This document shows, piece after piece, positions 56,498 through 64,000 of a DNA stretch of 64,000 nucleotides (position 1 is its first letter; each line of letters begins with the position of its first letter). The translations under genes were made by a program, and so were the position numbers. The DNA is from Candidatus Paraburkholderia kirkii (GTDB lineage: Bacteria > Pseudomonadota > Gammaproteobacteria > Burkholderiales > Burkholderiaceae): assembly GCA_001189345.1 (NCBI GenBank), contig LFKV01000015.1:186001-250000 (forward strand), written 5' to 3'. The notes beneath the pieces are model-generated. The model was not told where the DNA came from. It saw only the letters and a program-made list of their open reading frames with translations, and searched no databases.

Positions 56498-57994
56498 ATG
56501 CATCAAAAAAGCTTGACCGAACTGCGCGCCGCGCTCGACTCGAAGGAGATCTCCGCAGTCGAGCTGGCGCAGTCGTATCTGCAACGCGTCGAGGCCGCGA
56601 AGGACCTGAATGCGTTCATCGGCGTCGATCGCGCGCTCACGCTCGAGCAGGCGAAGGCGGCCGACGCGCTCATCGCGCAAGGCAGCGCGGGCGCGCTCAC
56701 CGGCCTGCCGATCGCGCACAAGGACGTGTTCGTCACGCGCGGCTGGGCGTCCACGGCCGGCTCACACATGCTCGAAAACTACGCGAGCCCGGTCGACGCC
56801 ACCGTCGTCGACCGGCTGAAGAAGGCCGGCATGGTCACGCTCGGCAAGACCAACATGGACGAGTTCGCGATGGGCTCGTCCAACGAGAATTCGTACTTCG
56901 GCGCGGTGAAGAACCCGTGGGACGTGAAGGCCGTGCCGGGCGGCTCGTCGGGCGGCTCGGCGGCGGCGGTCGCCGCGCGTCTCGCGCCCGCCGCGACCGG
57001 CACCGACACCGGCGGCTCGATCCGCCAGCCGGCGTCGTTTACCGGCATCACGGGCATCAAGCCGACCTACGGCCGCGTGTCGCGCTACGGGATGATCGCG
57101 TTCGCGTCGTCGCTGGATCAGGGCGGGCCGATGGCGCAGTCCGCGCACGACTGCGCGCTGCTGCTCAACGCCATGTCCGGCTTCGACGAGCGCGACTCGA
57201 CCAGCCTGCAGCGCGAGAACGAAGACTACACGCGCTATCTCGGCAAGACGTGGTCGGGCAGCGATGACGCCGCCGGGCCGCTCGCCGGCCTGCGCATCGG
57301 CATGCCGAAGGAGTACTTCGGCGCGGGTCTCGCCGACGACGTGCGCGCCGCCATCGACGCGGCGCTCAGGCAATACGAAGCGCTCGGCGCCACGCTCGTC
57401 GAAGTGTCGCTGCCGAAGACCGAGCTTTCGATTCCCGTGTATTACATCATCGCGCCGGCGGAGGCTTCGTCGAATCTGTCGCGCTTCGACGGCGTGCGCT
57501 ACGGGCATCGCGCGGCGCAGTACAAGGATTTGCTCGACATGTACAAGAAGTCGCGCGCGGAAGGCTTCGGGCCCGAAGTGAAGCGCCGGATTCTCGTCGG
57601 CACCTACGTGCTCTCGCACGGCTACTACGACGCGTATTACCTGCAGGCGCAGAAGATCCGCCGCATCATCGCGCGCGACTTCCAGGAAGCGTTCAAGCGT
57701 TGCGACGTCATCATGGGGCCGGTCGCGCCGTCGGTTGCATGGAATTTCGGCGAGAAGGCCGACGATCCCGTGCAGATGTATCTCGCCGATATCTACACGC
57801 TGTCCGTGAGCCTGGCGGGCCTGCCCGGCATGAGCGTGCCGTGCGGCTTCGGCTCGGGCGCGAACGCGAATCGCCCGGTCGGTCTGCAGATCGTCGGCAA
57901 CTATTTCAACGAAGCCTGGATGCTCCAGGTCGCCGGCGCCTTCCAGCGCGCGACCGACTGGCACCGCAAGGCACCATCGGCATTGGGAGTGTGA
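56498..57994 (+). CDS. gatA: Asp/Glu-tRNA amidotransferase subunit A
   Basis: Amidase-signature subunit that hydrolyses Gln to supply ammonia. 498 aa from [18 protein letters not shown] (an upstream in-frame ATG at 56423 overlaps the intergenic region and is rejected). The Ser-cisSer-Lys triad is in [14 protein letters not shown] (Lys), [14 protein letters not shown] (cis-Ser) and [14 protein letters not shown] (nucleophile Ser). Intact. Confidence 0.95.
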   Translation: MHQKSLTELRAALDSKEISAVELAQSYLQRVEAAKDLNAFIGVDRALTLEQAKAADALIAQGSAGALTGLPIAHKDVFVTRGWASTAGSHMLENYASPVDATVVDRLKKAGMVTLGKTNMDEFAMGSSNENSYFGAVKNPWDVKAVPGGSSGGSAAAVAARLAPAATGTDTGGSIRQPASFTGITGIKPTYGRVSRYGMIAFASSLDQGGPMAQSAHDCALLLNAMSGFDERDSTSLQRENEDYTRYLGKTWSGSDDAAGPLAGLRIGMPKEYFGAGLADDVRAAIDAALRQYEALGATLVEVSLPKTELSIPVYYIIAPAEASSNLSRFDGVRYGHRAAQYKDLLDMYKKSRAEGFGPEVKRRILVGTYVLSHGYYDAYYLQAQKIRRIIARDFQEAFKRCDVIMGPVAPSVAWNFGEKADDPVQMYLADIYTLSVSLAGLPGMSVPCGFGSGANANRPVGLQIVGNYFNEAWMLQVAGAFQRATDWHRKAPSALGV

Positions 57995-57996
57995 AC

Positions 57997-59466
57997 ATGC
58001 AGTGGGAAGTCGTCATCGGTCTGGAAACGCACGTGCAGCTTTCCACCGTCTCCAAGATTTTCTCGGGCGCGCCCACCCGGTTCGGCGCGAGCCCGAACTC
58101 GCAGGCGAGCCCCGTCGATCTCGCGCTGCCGGGCGTTTTGCCCGTGATGAACCGCGGCGCCGTCGAGCGCGCGATCCGCTTCGGTCTTGCGATCGGCGCG
58201 CATATCGCGCCGCGCAGCATCTTCGCGCGCAAGAACTACTTCTATCCGGATCTCCCGAAGGGCTATCAGATCAGCCAGTACGAGATTCCGGTGGTGCAGG
58301 GCGGTCAGATCACGATCCAGGTTCCCGCCAACGAGAAGGCCGGCAAGGAAGCGTATTCGAAGACCATCAACCTGACGCGCGCCCATCTCGAAGAGGACGC
58401 GGGCAAGTCGCTGCACGAAGACTTCGCGGGCATGACGGGCATCGACCTGAACCGCGCGGGCACGCCGCTGCTCGAGATCGTCACGGAGCCGGAGATGCGC
58501 AGCGCGGCGGAAGCGGTCGCATATGCGAAGGCGCTGCATGGTCTCGTCATGTGGCTCGGCATCTGCGACGGCAACATGCAGGAAGGCTCGTTCCGCTGCG
58601 ATGCGAACGTGTCGGTGCGCCCGGTCGGCCAGAAGGAATTCGGCACGCGCGCGGAAATCAAGAACCTGAACTCGTTCCGTTTTCTCGAAGAAGCGATCCA
58701 GTACGAAGTGCGTCGTCAGATCGAGCTGATCGAGGACGGCGGCGAGGTTGTTCAGGAAACGCGTCTCTACGACCCCGACAAGCGCGAAACGCGTTCGATG
58801 CGCAGCAAGGAAGACGCGCACGATTACCGCTATTTCCCGGATCCGGATCTGATGCCGCTCGTCATCGAGGAAAGCTGGATTTCGCGCGTGAAGGGCGAAA
58901 TGCCCGAGCTTCCGTCCGACATGCAGAAGCGTTTCGTCGAAATCTACGGCCTGACCGAGTACGACGCGGCCGTGCTGACCTCGTCGAAGGCGATGGTGTC
59001 TTACTTCGAAGCGCTCGTGCAGAAAGCGGGCGCCGCGCAGGCCAAGATCGCCGCGAACTGGATGATGGGCGACGTCTCCGCGCAACTGAATCGCGAATCG
59101 CTGGATATCAGCGAATCGCCGGTGTCGGCGGCGCAGCTGGCGCTGATCGTGCAGCGCATCGCCGACGGCACCATCTCCAACAAGATCGCGAAGGACATCT
59201 TCCAGACGATCTGGGAAGAGAAGGCGACGGACGAAGGCGCGGCGGACCGCGTCATCGAGGCGAAGGGACTCAAGCAGATTTCGGATGCCGGCGCGCTGGA
59301 GGCAATCATCGACGAGGTGCTCGCGGCGAACCAGAAATCGGTCGACGAATTCCGTGCGGGCAAGGAAAAGGCGTTCAATGCGCTGATCGGCCAGGCGATG
59401 AAGGCGACCAAGGGCAAGGCCAATCCGCAGCAAGTCAACGAGCTTCTGAAAAAGAAACTATCCTGA
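57997..59466 (+). CDS. gatB: Asp/Glu-tRNA amidotransferase subunit B
   Basis: Kinase/amidotransferase subunit that phosphorylates and amidates the aminoacyl-tRNA. 489 aa. It starts [26 protein letters not shown], with the zinc/ATP region [22 protein letters not shown] and the [16 protein letters not shown] motif. A C-terminal YqeY-like helical tail ends [12 protein letters not shown]. The ATG follows the gatA stop by 2 bp. Intact. Confidence 0.95.
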   Translation: MQWEVVIGLETHVQLSTVSKIFSGAPTRFGASPNSQASPVDLALPGVLPVMNRGAVERAIRFGLAIGAHIAPRSIFARKNYFYPDLPKGYQISQYEIPVVQGGQITIQVPANEKAGKEAYSKTINLTRAHLEEDAGKSLHEDFAGMTGIDLNRAGTPLLEIVTEPEMRSAAEAVAYAKALHGLVMWLGICDGNMQEGSFRCDANVSVRPVGQKEFGTRAEIKNLNSFRFLEEAIQYEVRRQIELIEDGGEVVQETRLYDPDKRETRSMRSKEDAHDYRYFPDPDLMPLVIEESWISRVKGEMPELPSDMQKRFVEIYGLTEYDAAVLTSSKAMVSYFEALVQKAGAAQAKIAANWMMGDVSAQLNRESLDISESPVSAAQLALIVQRIADGTISNKIAKDIFQTIWEEKATDEGAADRVIEAKGLKQISDAGALEAIIDEVLAANQKSVDEFRAGKEKAFNALIGQAMKATKGKANPQQVNELLKKKLS

Positions 59467-59493
59467 GCGCCTGAATCGCGCGTGCGAGACTCG

Positions 59494-59531
59494 CGGGCTG
59501 CTGCCGATTGAGCCCGGCCGCAGCCCGTTTT
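59494..59531 (+). terminator. Rho-independent terminator after gatB
   Basis: CGGGCTGC (59494-59501) pairs with GCAGCCCG (59520-59527), followed by TTTT. The 18-nt loop contains a smaller GC-rich pairing. Confidence 0.65.
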
Positions 59532-59554
59532 CATTGGCGAACGTGAAAAGAGAC

Positions 59555-59891
59555 ATGGCAAAGAAACCTGAACTGGACGACTTTCGCGTACCTTTTTTTC
59601 GATGCTGGCAAGAAGCTGAAACCGTTCGATCTGAGCGCGGTGGATCCGTCCGCGAAGCCGTTTTCGCTCGGCTCGAAGGAGGCGGACCGCGACCGGCTCG
59701 CCGCGATCGGCGCGCAACTGGACGACCTGCAGGAGAAACTGCACGCACAGCGACGCCGGCGCGTGCTGCTCGTCCTGCAGGGCATGGACACGAGTGGCAA
59801 GGACGGCACCGTGCGCGCGGTCTTTCACGACGTCGATTCGCTCGGCTTGCGCATCGTGCCGTTTCGCGCGCCGTCCGAGCGCGAGGCCGCT
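59555..59891 (+). pseudogene. ppk2: Polyphosphate kinase 2, frameshifted and truncated
   Basis: PPK2 family enzymes phosphorylate nucleotides with polyphosphate. It starts MAKKPELDDFRVPF; a T7 run (59593-59599) then shifts the frame. The next frame has KLKPFDLSAVDPSAKPFSLGSKEADRDRLAAIGAQLDDLQEKL and the Walker A-like LLVLQGMDTSGKDGTVRAVF. Coding sequence stops at FRAPSEREAA, where an IS3-type left end begins. The second Walker motif and lid are missing. Confidence 0.87.
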
Positions 59892-60247
59892 TGGGCCGTC
59901 CCCCGCAAAAGCCGGACATGCGGTGACGCTTAAATTATTTTGAGGTAGTCTTCTGCCTATGTTTAAGCCTAGTCATAACGTGGAACCTCTAGAAGTTCTG
60001 ACCCAGCCGGAGCAGCGCCGCCGGCGTTCGGTTGAAGAGAAACTAGCGATAGTTCGCGAGACTTTCGAGCCCGGTGCAACGGTCTCTGGCGTCGCTCGCC
60101 GACATCAAGTGAATGCCAACCAAGTCTTCGGCTGGCGCAAGCTCTATCAGGACGAGAGCCTATCGGTGGTCTGCCGGCGAGCACGTGGTGCCGGCATCTG
60201 ACCTAGCCGAAGCAATGAAGCAGATTCGCGAGCTGCAGCGATTGCTA
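59892..60247 (+). mobile_element. IS3-family (IS2-type) remnant, cut by IS630 copy 2
   Basis: Left end at about 59892 (TGGGCCGTCCCCC...), then orfA. The right part, with orfB and the right repeat, is absent. The exact left end is uncertain because the right repeat is missing for comparison. Confidence 0.7.
59959..60245 (+). pseudogene. IS3-family OrfA, frameshifted and truncated
   Basis: [68 protein letters not shown] is the helix-turn-helix part of an InsC/IS2-type OrfA. A shift near 60170 moves [26 protein letters not shown] to another frame, and IS630 copy 2 cuts it off there, before the usual GKKTMENEILKEAVE end. Confidence 0.82.
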
Positions 60248-61361
60248 CTGCGCTGCGTTATTGAATTAGCACCCTGTCTGTGTTCAGATACAGGTCATGG
60301 GTCAAAATGGACCTGACAGATATCGAACGTGAGCAACTGTTGTCGGCGGCGCGCAGCCGAACGGTGCGTGCGGCGGACGTGCGACGCGCAAAGTTGATCC
60401 TGATGCTCGAGGACGGCGAATCGCGCGACAGTATCATGCGCACACTGGGTTGCGATTCGCGCTTCATCGCACGCTGGTCGGGGCGCTTCCTCAGCGAGCG
60501 ACTAGCCGGCATGTACGCCCGGCACCGCGGGCGGGCGCCTACGCAGCCACCGGCCAAACTGGAAGCGCGGGTGCTCAAGTGCACCCTCAAGCACAAACCC
60601 GCCGACGGTTCGACACACTGGAGTAGCTACAAGCTCGCAGCAGAACTCGGCGACGTATCGGTCTCGGCCGTGCAGCGCATCTGGCGCAAGCACGGCATCA
60701 AGCCGCAGCAGTTGGAGCGGCACATGGTCTCCAACGACCCGGACTTCGAGACCAAGGCAGCCGACGTGATCGGGCTGTACCTGAACCCGCCGGCGCACGC
60801 AGCGGTGTTCTGCGTGGACGAGAAGACCGCGATCCAGGCACTCGATCGCAAGGACCGTATGCTGCCGCTGTCGCCCGGGCGCGCCGAGAGTCACGGCTTC
60901 GAGTACAAGCGCAACGGCACGCTCAGCCTGTTCGCGGCGTTCAATACTGCCACCGGCGAGGTGCTGGGCAAGACGGTGGCGCGCCACACCAGCGAGCAGT
61001 TCGTGGCCTTCCTGACCGACGTCGTCGCCAGCCAGCCCAAACGCCGGGAAATCCACGCGATCTGCGACAACGTCAGCAGCCATAAGACGCAGCGGGTTGC
61101 CGACTTCCTTGATGCGCAGCGCAACGTGCACCTGCACTTCACGCCGACCTACTCGTCGTGGCTCAACCAGGTGGAGAACTGGTTCTCGCGCATTCAGCGT
61201 GAAGTGATCGCTCGCGGCATCTTCACTTCGGTGAAGGATTGGGATCGCAAACTGATGCCGATACATCCGCGAACACAACAAGAACCCGAAACCGATCAAG
61301 TGGAAATATGACGATCCTTCGCGCCGGATTCGACCAGTGCCAATTCAATGACGCAATGGAA
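60248..61361 (+). mobile_element. IS630-family element, copy 2
   Basis: 1114 bp between TA dinucleotides (60246-60247 and 61362-61363), same orientation, repeats and length as copy 1. It is inserted in the IS3 remnant on its left and abuts an integrase remnant on its right. Confidence 0.93.
60307..61311 (+). CDS. IS630-family transposase with shifted C-terminus (copy 2)
   Basis: Same protein as copy 1 except Asp instead of Asn at residue 2 (MDLTDIEREQLL). DDE residues are in CVDEK, CDNVSSHK and NQVENWF. The C-terminal extra C that shifts the last residues (PIHPRTQQEPETDQVEI) is also present. The ancestral end would be at 61349-61351. Confidence 0.9.
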   Translation: MDLTDIEREQLLSAARSRTVRAADVRRAKLILMLEDGESRDSIMRTLGCDSRFIARWSGRFLSERLAGMYARHRGRAPTQPPAKLEARVLKCTLKHKPADGSTHWSSYKLAAELGDVSVSAVQRIWRKHGIKPQQLERHMVSNDPDFETKAADVIGLYLNPPAHAAVFCVDEKTAIQALDRKDRMLPLSPGRAESHGFEYKRNGTLSLFAAFNTATGEVLGKTVARHTSEQFVAFLTDVVASQPKRREIHAICDNVSSHKTQRVADFLDAQRNVHLHFTPTYSSWLNQVENWFSRIQREVIARGIFTSVKDWDRKLMPIHPRTQQEPETDQVEI

Positions 61362-61363
61362 TA

Positions 61364-61940
61364 GCAACAAAACTAAGTCCTTCGTAGGGATGGCCTTCGG
61401 AATTCTTCGTGGCGGTTTGCGCACCGAGTTGGTGACAGCAGAAAAATCGATGCCTCCAGGGTGATAGCCACACTCAATGGCCCATCGGTAGAGAGCGACG
61501 ATTGTCCTCATCCTGCTTCGCTTGGTCGCGCTGCTCAGAGGTAAAAGGGTAAGAGGACTGACCGCGCTTTCGAGAGCGACCGAATACGCGAGAAGGTCAT
61601 CGCCGGTGACTTCGTTCCATGAAGGTGGACGAGGCAGAATTGCTTCGCCATTGGCGACTGCCGACTCGTGTGCTTCCTCGAGCGCCTCCAGATGAGCAAC
61701 CTACTCAAACAGAGCTTCTACGTACGTTCGTACGGTGTTTTCGCGCTTTAGCAGGCCACCGGGCGTGAACCTGTCAAAAATGAAAAGAAGGACCTGTTCA
61801 ATTACGTCCCCGAATCTGTCGACTAAAAACCGGAATCCGGCTGGAAGGGTGAAGGAGTGGCGTCCAATTGCCCATCGCGTCCTATCGAGAACGGTGTAGG
61901 GTGAGTCGCCACTCGTACCATCGACACCATATCGGCCCAT
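61364..61940 (-). pseudogene. Tyrosine-recombinase (integrase) N-terminal remnant
   Basis: From ATG 61940: MGRYGVDGTSGDSPYTVLDRTRWAIGRHSF ... ENTVRTYVEALFE, then TAG at 61703-61701, then VAHLEALEEAHESAVANGEAILPRPPSWNEVTGDDLLAYSVAL ... SSATKRSRMRTIVALYRWAIECGYHP in the same frame. The pattern 'TxxTYxxxLxx...VTxxDLLAY...LSxATxxRxxxxIxxxYRWA' fits the core-binding domain of tyrosine recombinases. The catalytic domain (R-H-R-Y) is missing, since IS630 copy 2 follows. The TAG probably replaced a Tyr codon. Confidence 0.68.
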
Positions 61941-62167
61941 GTTGCGAAAAAGAGACAGTTAGGAAACCGCGGGCATCATCCGAAAACGTGTTCACTATGG
62001 CCATAGAAATGGGGCCTCGGAGAACACAATAGGCGTTTGTGACCCGTCCGGTAAGCCCGTGAACAAGTCGAGCGCGCGTTTGATAAAACCACGAGGAAAT
62101 GGCAGGGGCGCCAAGCAAAGCCAGTCCGAATGGGGGCCTCGCTTTGTTCAAGCCGAATCCACATAAT
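61941..62167. other. Unassigned DNA between integrase and rnhA remnants
   Basis: About 230 bp that interrupts rnhA. No family motif was found in six frames. It probably belongs to the same inserted element as the integrase. The integrase reading frame has a stop 21 bp upstream of its ATG. Confidence 0.45.
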
Positions 62168-62229
62168 GCCTTTGCAGGCGCCGTCCGTGTAATGTCGATT
62201 ATCTTGTTCGATGCGGATTCTTGAGTCAT
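62168..62229 (-). pseudogene. rnhA: Ribonuclease HI, N-terminal fragment
   Basis: ATG 62229-62227 overlaps the ancestral stop of the methyltransferase gene (TGATG). It reads MTQESASNKIIDI; one missing base then shifts the frame, and the next frame gives YTDGACKG, the first catalytic Asp motif of RNase HI. After CKG the family sequence (NPGPGGWGA) is replaced by unrelated DNA. Only about 20 codons remain. Confidence 0.8.
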
Positions 62230-63054
62230 CAATGCTCGTTGCGAGTCTCGTTGCGCGTGTGCGGAGCGGCGACCGGCGCGAGCGCGGTTTTTTTTTTTCA
62301 GCTTGCGCGGACCGATGAGACGCATGCCGCGCACGCGCTTCACCGCCGTGATCATGTATGCCGCACCGAAGATGGGCCACCAGCGGTCGCCGGCGGCTTC
62401 CATGAATCGATAGCGCTGCAGCCACTTGTCCGTGACGAGCGGCGGACGATAGCAGCCGAAGCGTCCGCGTTCAAGATCGAAGCCGAGCAGCTTGATCCAG
62501 TCCTTGATCCGCGTGAACGCGATCATCTCGTGCGCCGACAGCACGAACGGCCGCCCCGCCACCTTGCCGAGCGATTGCCGCGCGCCCCACAGGCTCAGCG
62601 AATTGAAGCCGAGGACGATCAGCTGGCCCTCCGGCACCAGCACGCGCTCGGCTTCGCGCAGAAGGCGGTGCGGGTCGGGCGAGAATTCCAGCGTGTGCGG
62701 CAGCACGAGCAGATCGACGCTCTGCGCTTCGAACGGCAGGTCGAGCAGATTGCACCACACCGTGCTGCGGCCGTCCGGCGCGCTCGCGGCGGGCAGCGCG
62801 CTCACGCCGGGCGTCGTCGCGCGCGGCGGCGCGTAGGGCGCGCTCGATGCGCTTTCCGCGTCGAGCACGAGCGCGCGGCCGATCATGCGGTTCTCCCGCA
62901 GCGCGTCGAGCTGCGGCATGCCGAGCTGAAGCGCGTGATAGCCGAAAATGTCGGACACCACGTGATCGAGCTGCGCCTGCTCCCAGTCGAGCACGTAGCG
63001 TCCGGGCGCCGAGCTCGTCCAGGTGGGCCAGTCTATAATCGCCCGGTCAGACAT
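62229..63054 (-). CDS. Class I SAM-dependent methyltransferase, C-terminus affected by an A11 run
   Basis: Methyltransferase of the group found between gloB and rnhA, about 275 aa. It starts MSDRAIIDWPTWTSSAPGRYVLDWEQAQLDHVVSDIFGYHALQLGMPQ. SAM-binding sequence is VWCNLLDLPFEAQSVDLLVLPHTLEFSPDPHRLLREAERVLVPEGQLIVLGFN. The tail at KLKKK runs over 11 T (plus strand, 62288-62298). With 10, the protein would end TALAPVAAPHTRNETRNEH with TGA at 62231-62229, overlapping the rnhA ATG. With 11, the frame runs on to 61882. Only the tail differs, so the enzyme may work either way, and length variation at this run is plausible. Confidence 0.83.
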
Positions 63055-63072
63055 GTTCGGGTTGCCGCATAG

Positions 63073-63915
63073 ATGATCGCCATGGATTCGCTCACCAAGA
63101 ATTCGCCTGCTCGGAATGCGCTCGAATACGTGCCGGTTCCGGCGTTCGAGGACAACTGCATCTGGCTCGTGTCGGATTCGCGCGATGCGGTCGTGGTCGA
63201 CCCGGGCGACGCCGCGCCGGTCGAAGCCTATCTCGCCAGGCGCGGTTGGCGGCTGACCGCTATTTTACTCACGCACCATCATCAGGACCACGTCGGCGGC
63301 GTGAAAGCGCTGCTCGACAGCCGGATGGCGGAGGGCGGGATTCCCGTCTACGGTCCGGCCGGCGAGCGTATCGAGCATCTGACCGAGCGCCTGTCGGGCG
63401 GCGATACCGTGCGCATCGCGCACCCGGCGATGGAACTCTCCGTGATCGACGTTCCTGGCCATACGGCCGGCCACATCGCGTACTTCCAGGCGGCCGGCGA
63501 GAACGGCACGCCGCACCTCTTCTGCGGCGACACGCTGTTCGCGAGCGGCTGCGGGCGTCTTTTCGAAGGCACGCCGCAGCAGATGCTCGGCTCGCTCGAC
63601 GCGCTCGCGGCGCTGCCCGAGAATACGCAGGTTCACTGCGCGCACGAGTACACGCTCTCGAACATCCGTTTCGCGCGCGCATGCGAGCCGGACAACGGCG
63701 CGCTCATTCGCTGGAACGACGCCGCGCAGGCACTGCGCGACGCCGGCAAGCCGACCTTGCCAACGACCATCGGCCACGAGAAAGCGGTGAATCCGTTCCT
63801 GCGCGCGCACGTGCCAGCCGTCCAGGCGGTGCTTTCGTCGAAGTTCGGCACGCCGGTTTCGGACCGGCTGGAAGCGTTCCGAATGATGCGAGGATGGAAG
63901 GATAAGTTCCGCTAA
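63073..63915 (+). CDS. gloB: Hydroxyacylglutathione hydrolase (glyoxalase II)
   Basis: Hydrolyses S-lactoylglutathione in methylglyoxal detoxification. About 277-280 aa. The binuclear metal motif is LLTHHHQDHVGG, with further ligands in DVPGHTAGHIAYF and FCGDTLFASGCGRLFEGT. The glutathione-binding C-terminal part ends MRGWKDKFR. The start may be 63073 or the in-frame ATG at 63082. Divergent from the methyltransferase gene (18 bp). Intact. Confidence 0.94.
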   Translation: MIAMDSLTKNSPARNALEYVPVPAFEDNCIWLVSDSRDAVVVDPGDAAPVEAYLARRGWRLTAILLTHHHQDHVGGVKALLDSRMAEGGIPVYGPAGERIEHLTERLSGGDTVRIAHPAMELSVIDVPGHTAGHIAYFQAAGENGTPHLFCGDTLFASGCGRLFEGTPQQMLGSLDALAALPENTQVHCAHEYTLSNIRFARACEPDNGALIRWNDAAQALRDAGKPTLPTTIGHEKAVNPFLRAHVPAVQAVLSSKFGTPVSDRLEAFRMMRGWKDKFR

Positions 63916-64000
63916 CCCAGGCCCTTTTGTGGTCAACTTAATCTGAAACGTTGGAAACGCTGTTAGATGACGGATTTTGCAGGGGTTTTGCGTGCATTCT

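Noticed and set aside
57901..59433. 510-codon minus-strand frame opposite gatB
   Set aside because: Shadow of gatB, low-complexity His/Arg-rich translation.

Overview
The window is GC-rich chromosomal DNA from a betaproteobacterium of the Burkholderia / Paraburkholderia / Caballeronia group. This is inferred from gene orders I associate with that group (topB-trx-dprA / def-fmt-lysE-htpX-rsmB-ntrYX, mreBCD-mrdA-rodA next to gatCAB, gloB-methyltransferase-rnhA) and from protein similarity judged by eye. The striking property is erosion. About thirty protein genes are broken by single-base frameshifts, nonsense codons, internal deletions or insertion sequences (IS), while most core genes are intact (xth, topB, def, fmt, htpX, rsmB, queCED, rodA, mrdA, mreBD, gatCAB, gloB, most of ntrYX and mreC). 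This resembles a host-restricted lineage in genome reduction, such as the leaf-nodule Burkholderia/Caballeronia symbionts. An error-rich draft assembly could add to the count and cannot be excluded from sequence alone.

Layout. 1-2.5 kb: 3' end of ntrC, xth, a broken glycosyltransferase-like gene. 2.6-5.5 kb: kdpF and the start of kdpA, cut by a decayed IS66 element. 5.5-10.2 kb: truncated TauD/AtsK-type dioxygenase and a decayed sulfonate/sulfate-ester-type ABC transporter with two permeases, then a broken SnoaL-like gene. 10.4-17.5 kb: a GntR regulator and a CoA-dependent catabolic cluster (enoyl-CoA hydratase, CaiB/BaiF CoA-transferase, DUF35 protein, thiolase, two alpha/beta hydrolases, EthD-like protein). 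Six copies of a palindromic site, AAGTGT-NN-ACACTT, lie around this cluster. 17.5-22.3 kb: an IS630 element and gene debris (corA, DUF1488-like, NUDIX, CHAD, glgP) up to a tRNA-Lys gene.

22.6-28.8 kb: thioesterase, patatin, OsmC, 2-hydroxyacid dehydrogenase, frameshifted pckG and a LysR gene with its ligand domain deleted. 28.9-42.2 kb: the conserved block topB-trx-dprA (minus strand) and def-fmt-lysE-htpX-rsmB-DUF4390-ntrY-ntrX (plus strand), then tRNA-Phe. 42.5-44.7 kb: a decayed lipoprotein glycoside hydrolase-like gene with a LacI-type operator upstream. 44.7-46.6 kb: queC-queE-queD for queuosine/7-deazaguanine synthesis. 46.7-48.2 kb: broken HpcH/HpaI aldolase and a Sel1-repeat protein. 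48.3-55.7 kb: the cell-shape operon mreB-mreC-mreD-mrdA-rodA (minus strand) with an IS630-type element between mreB and mreC. 56.1-59.5 kb: gatCAB. 59.5-62.2 kb: nested mobile DNA (IS3 remnant, second IS630 copy, integrase remnant) lying between a truncated ppk2 and a truncated rnhA. 62.2-63.9 kb: methyltransferase and gloB.

Working together, the intact genes cover translation initiation and charging (def, fmt, gatCAB), cell elongation (mre/mrd), 16S rRNA and tRNA modification (rsmB, que) and nitrogen/redox sensing (ntrYX, ntrC). The lost functions are nutrient scavenging (K+, sulfur), gluconeogenesis, glycogen use, competence and aromatic/acyl-CoA catabolism.
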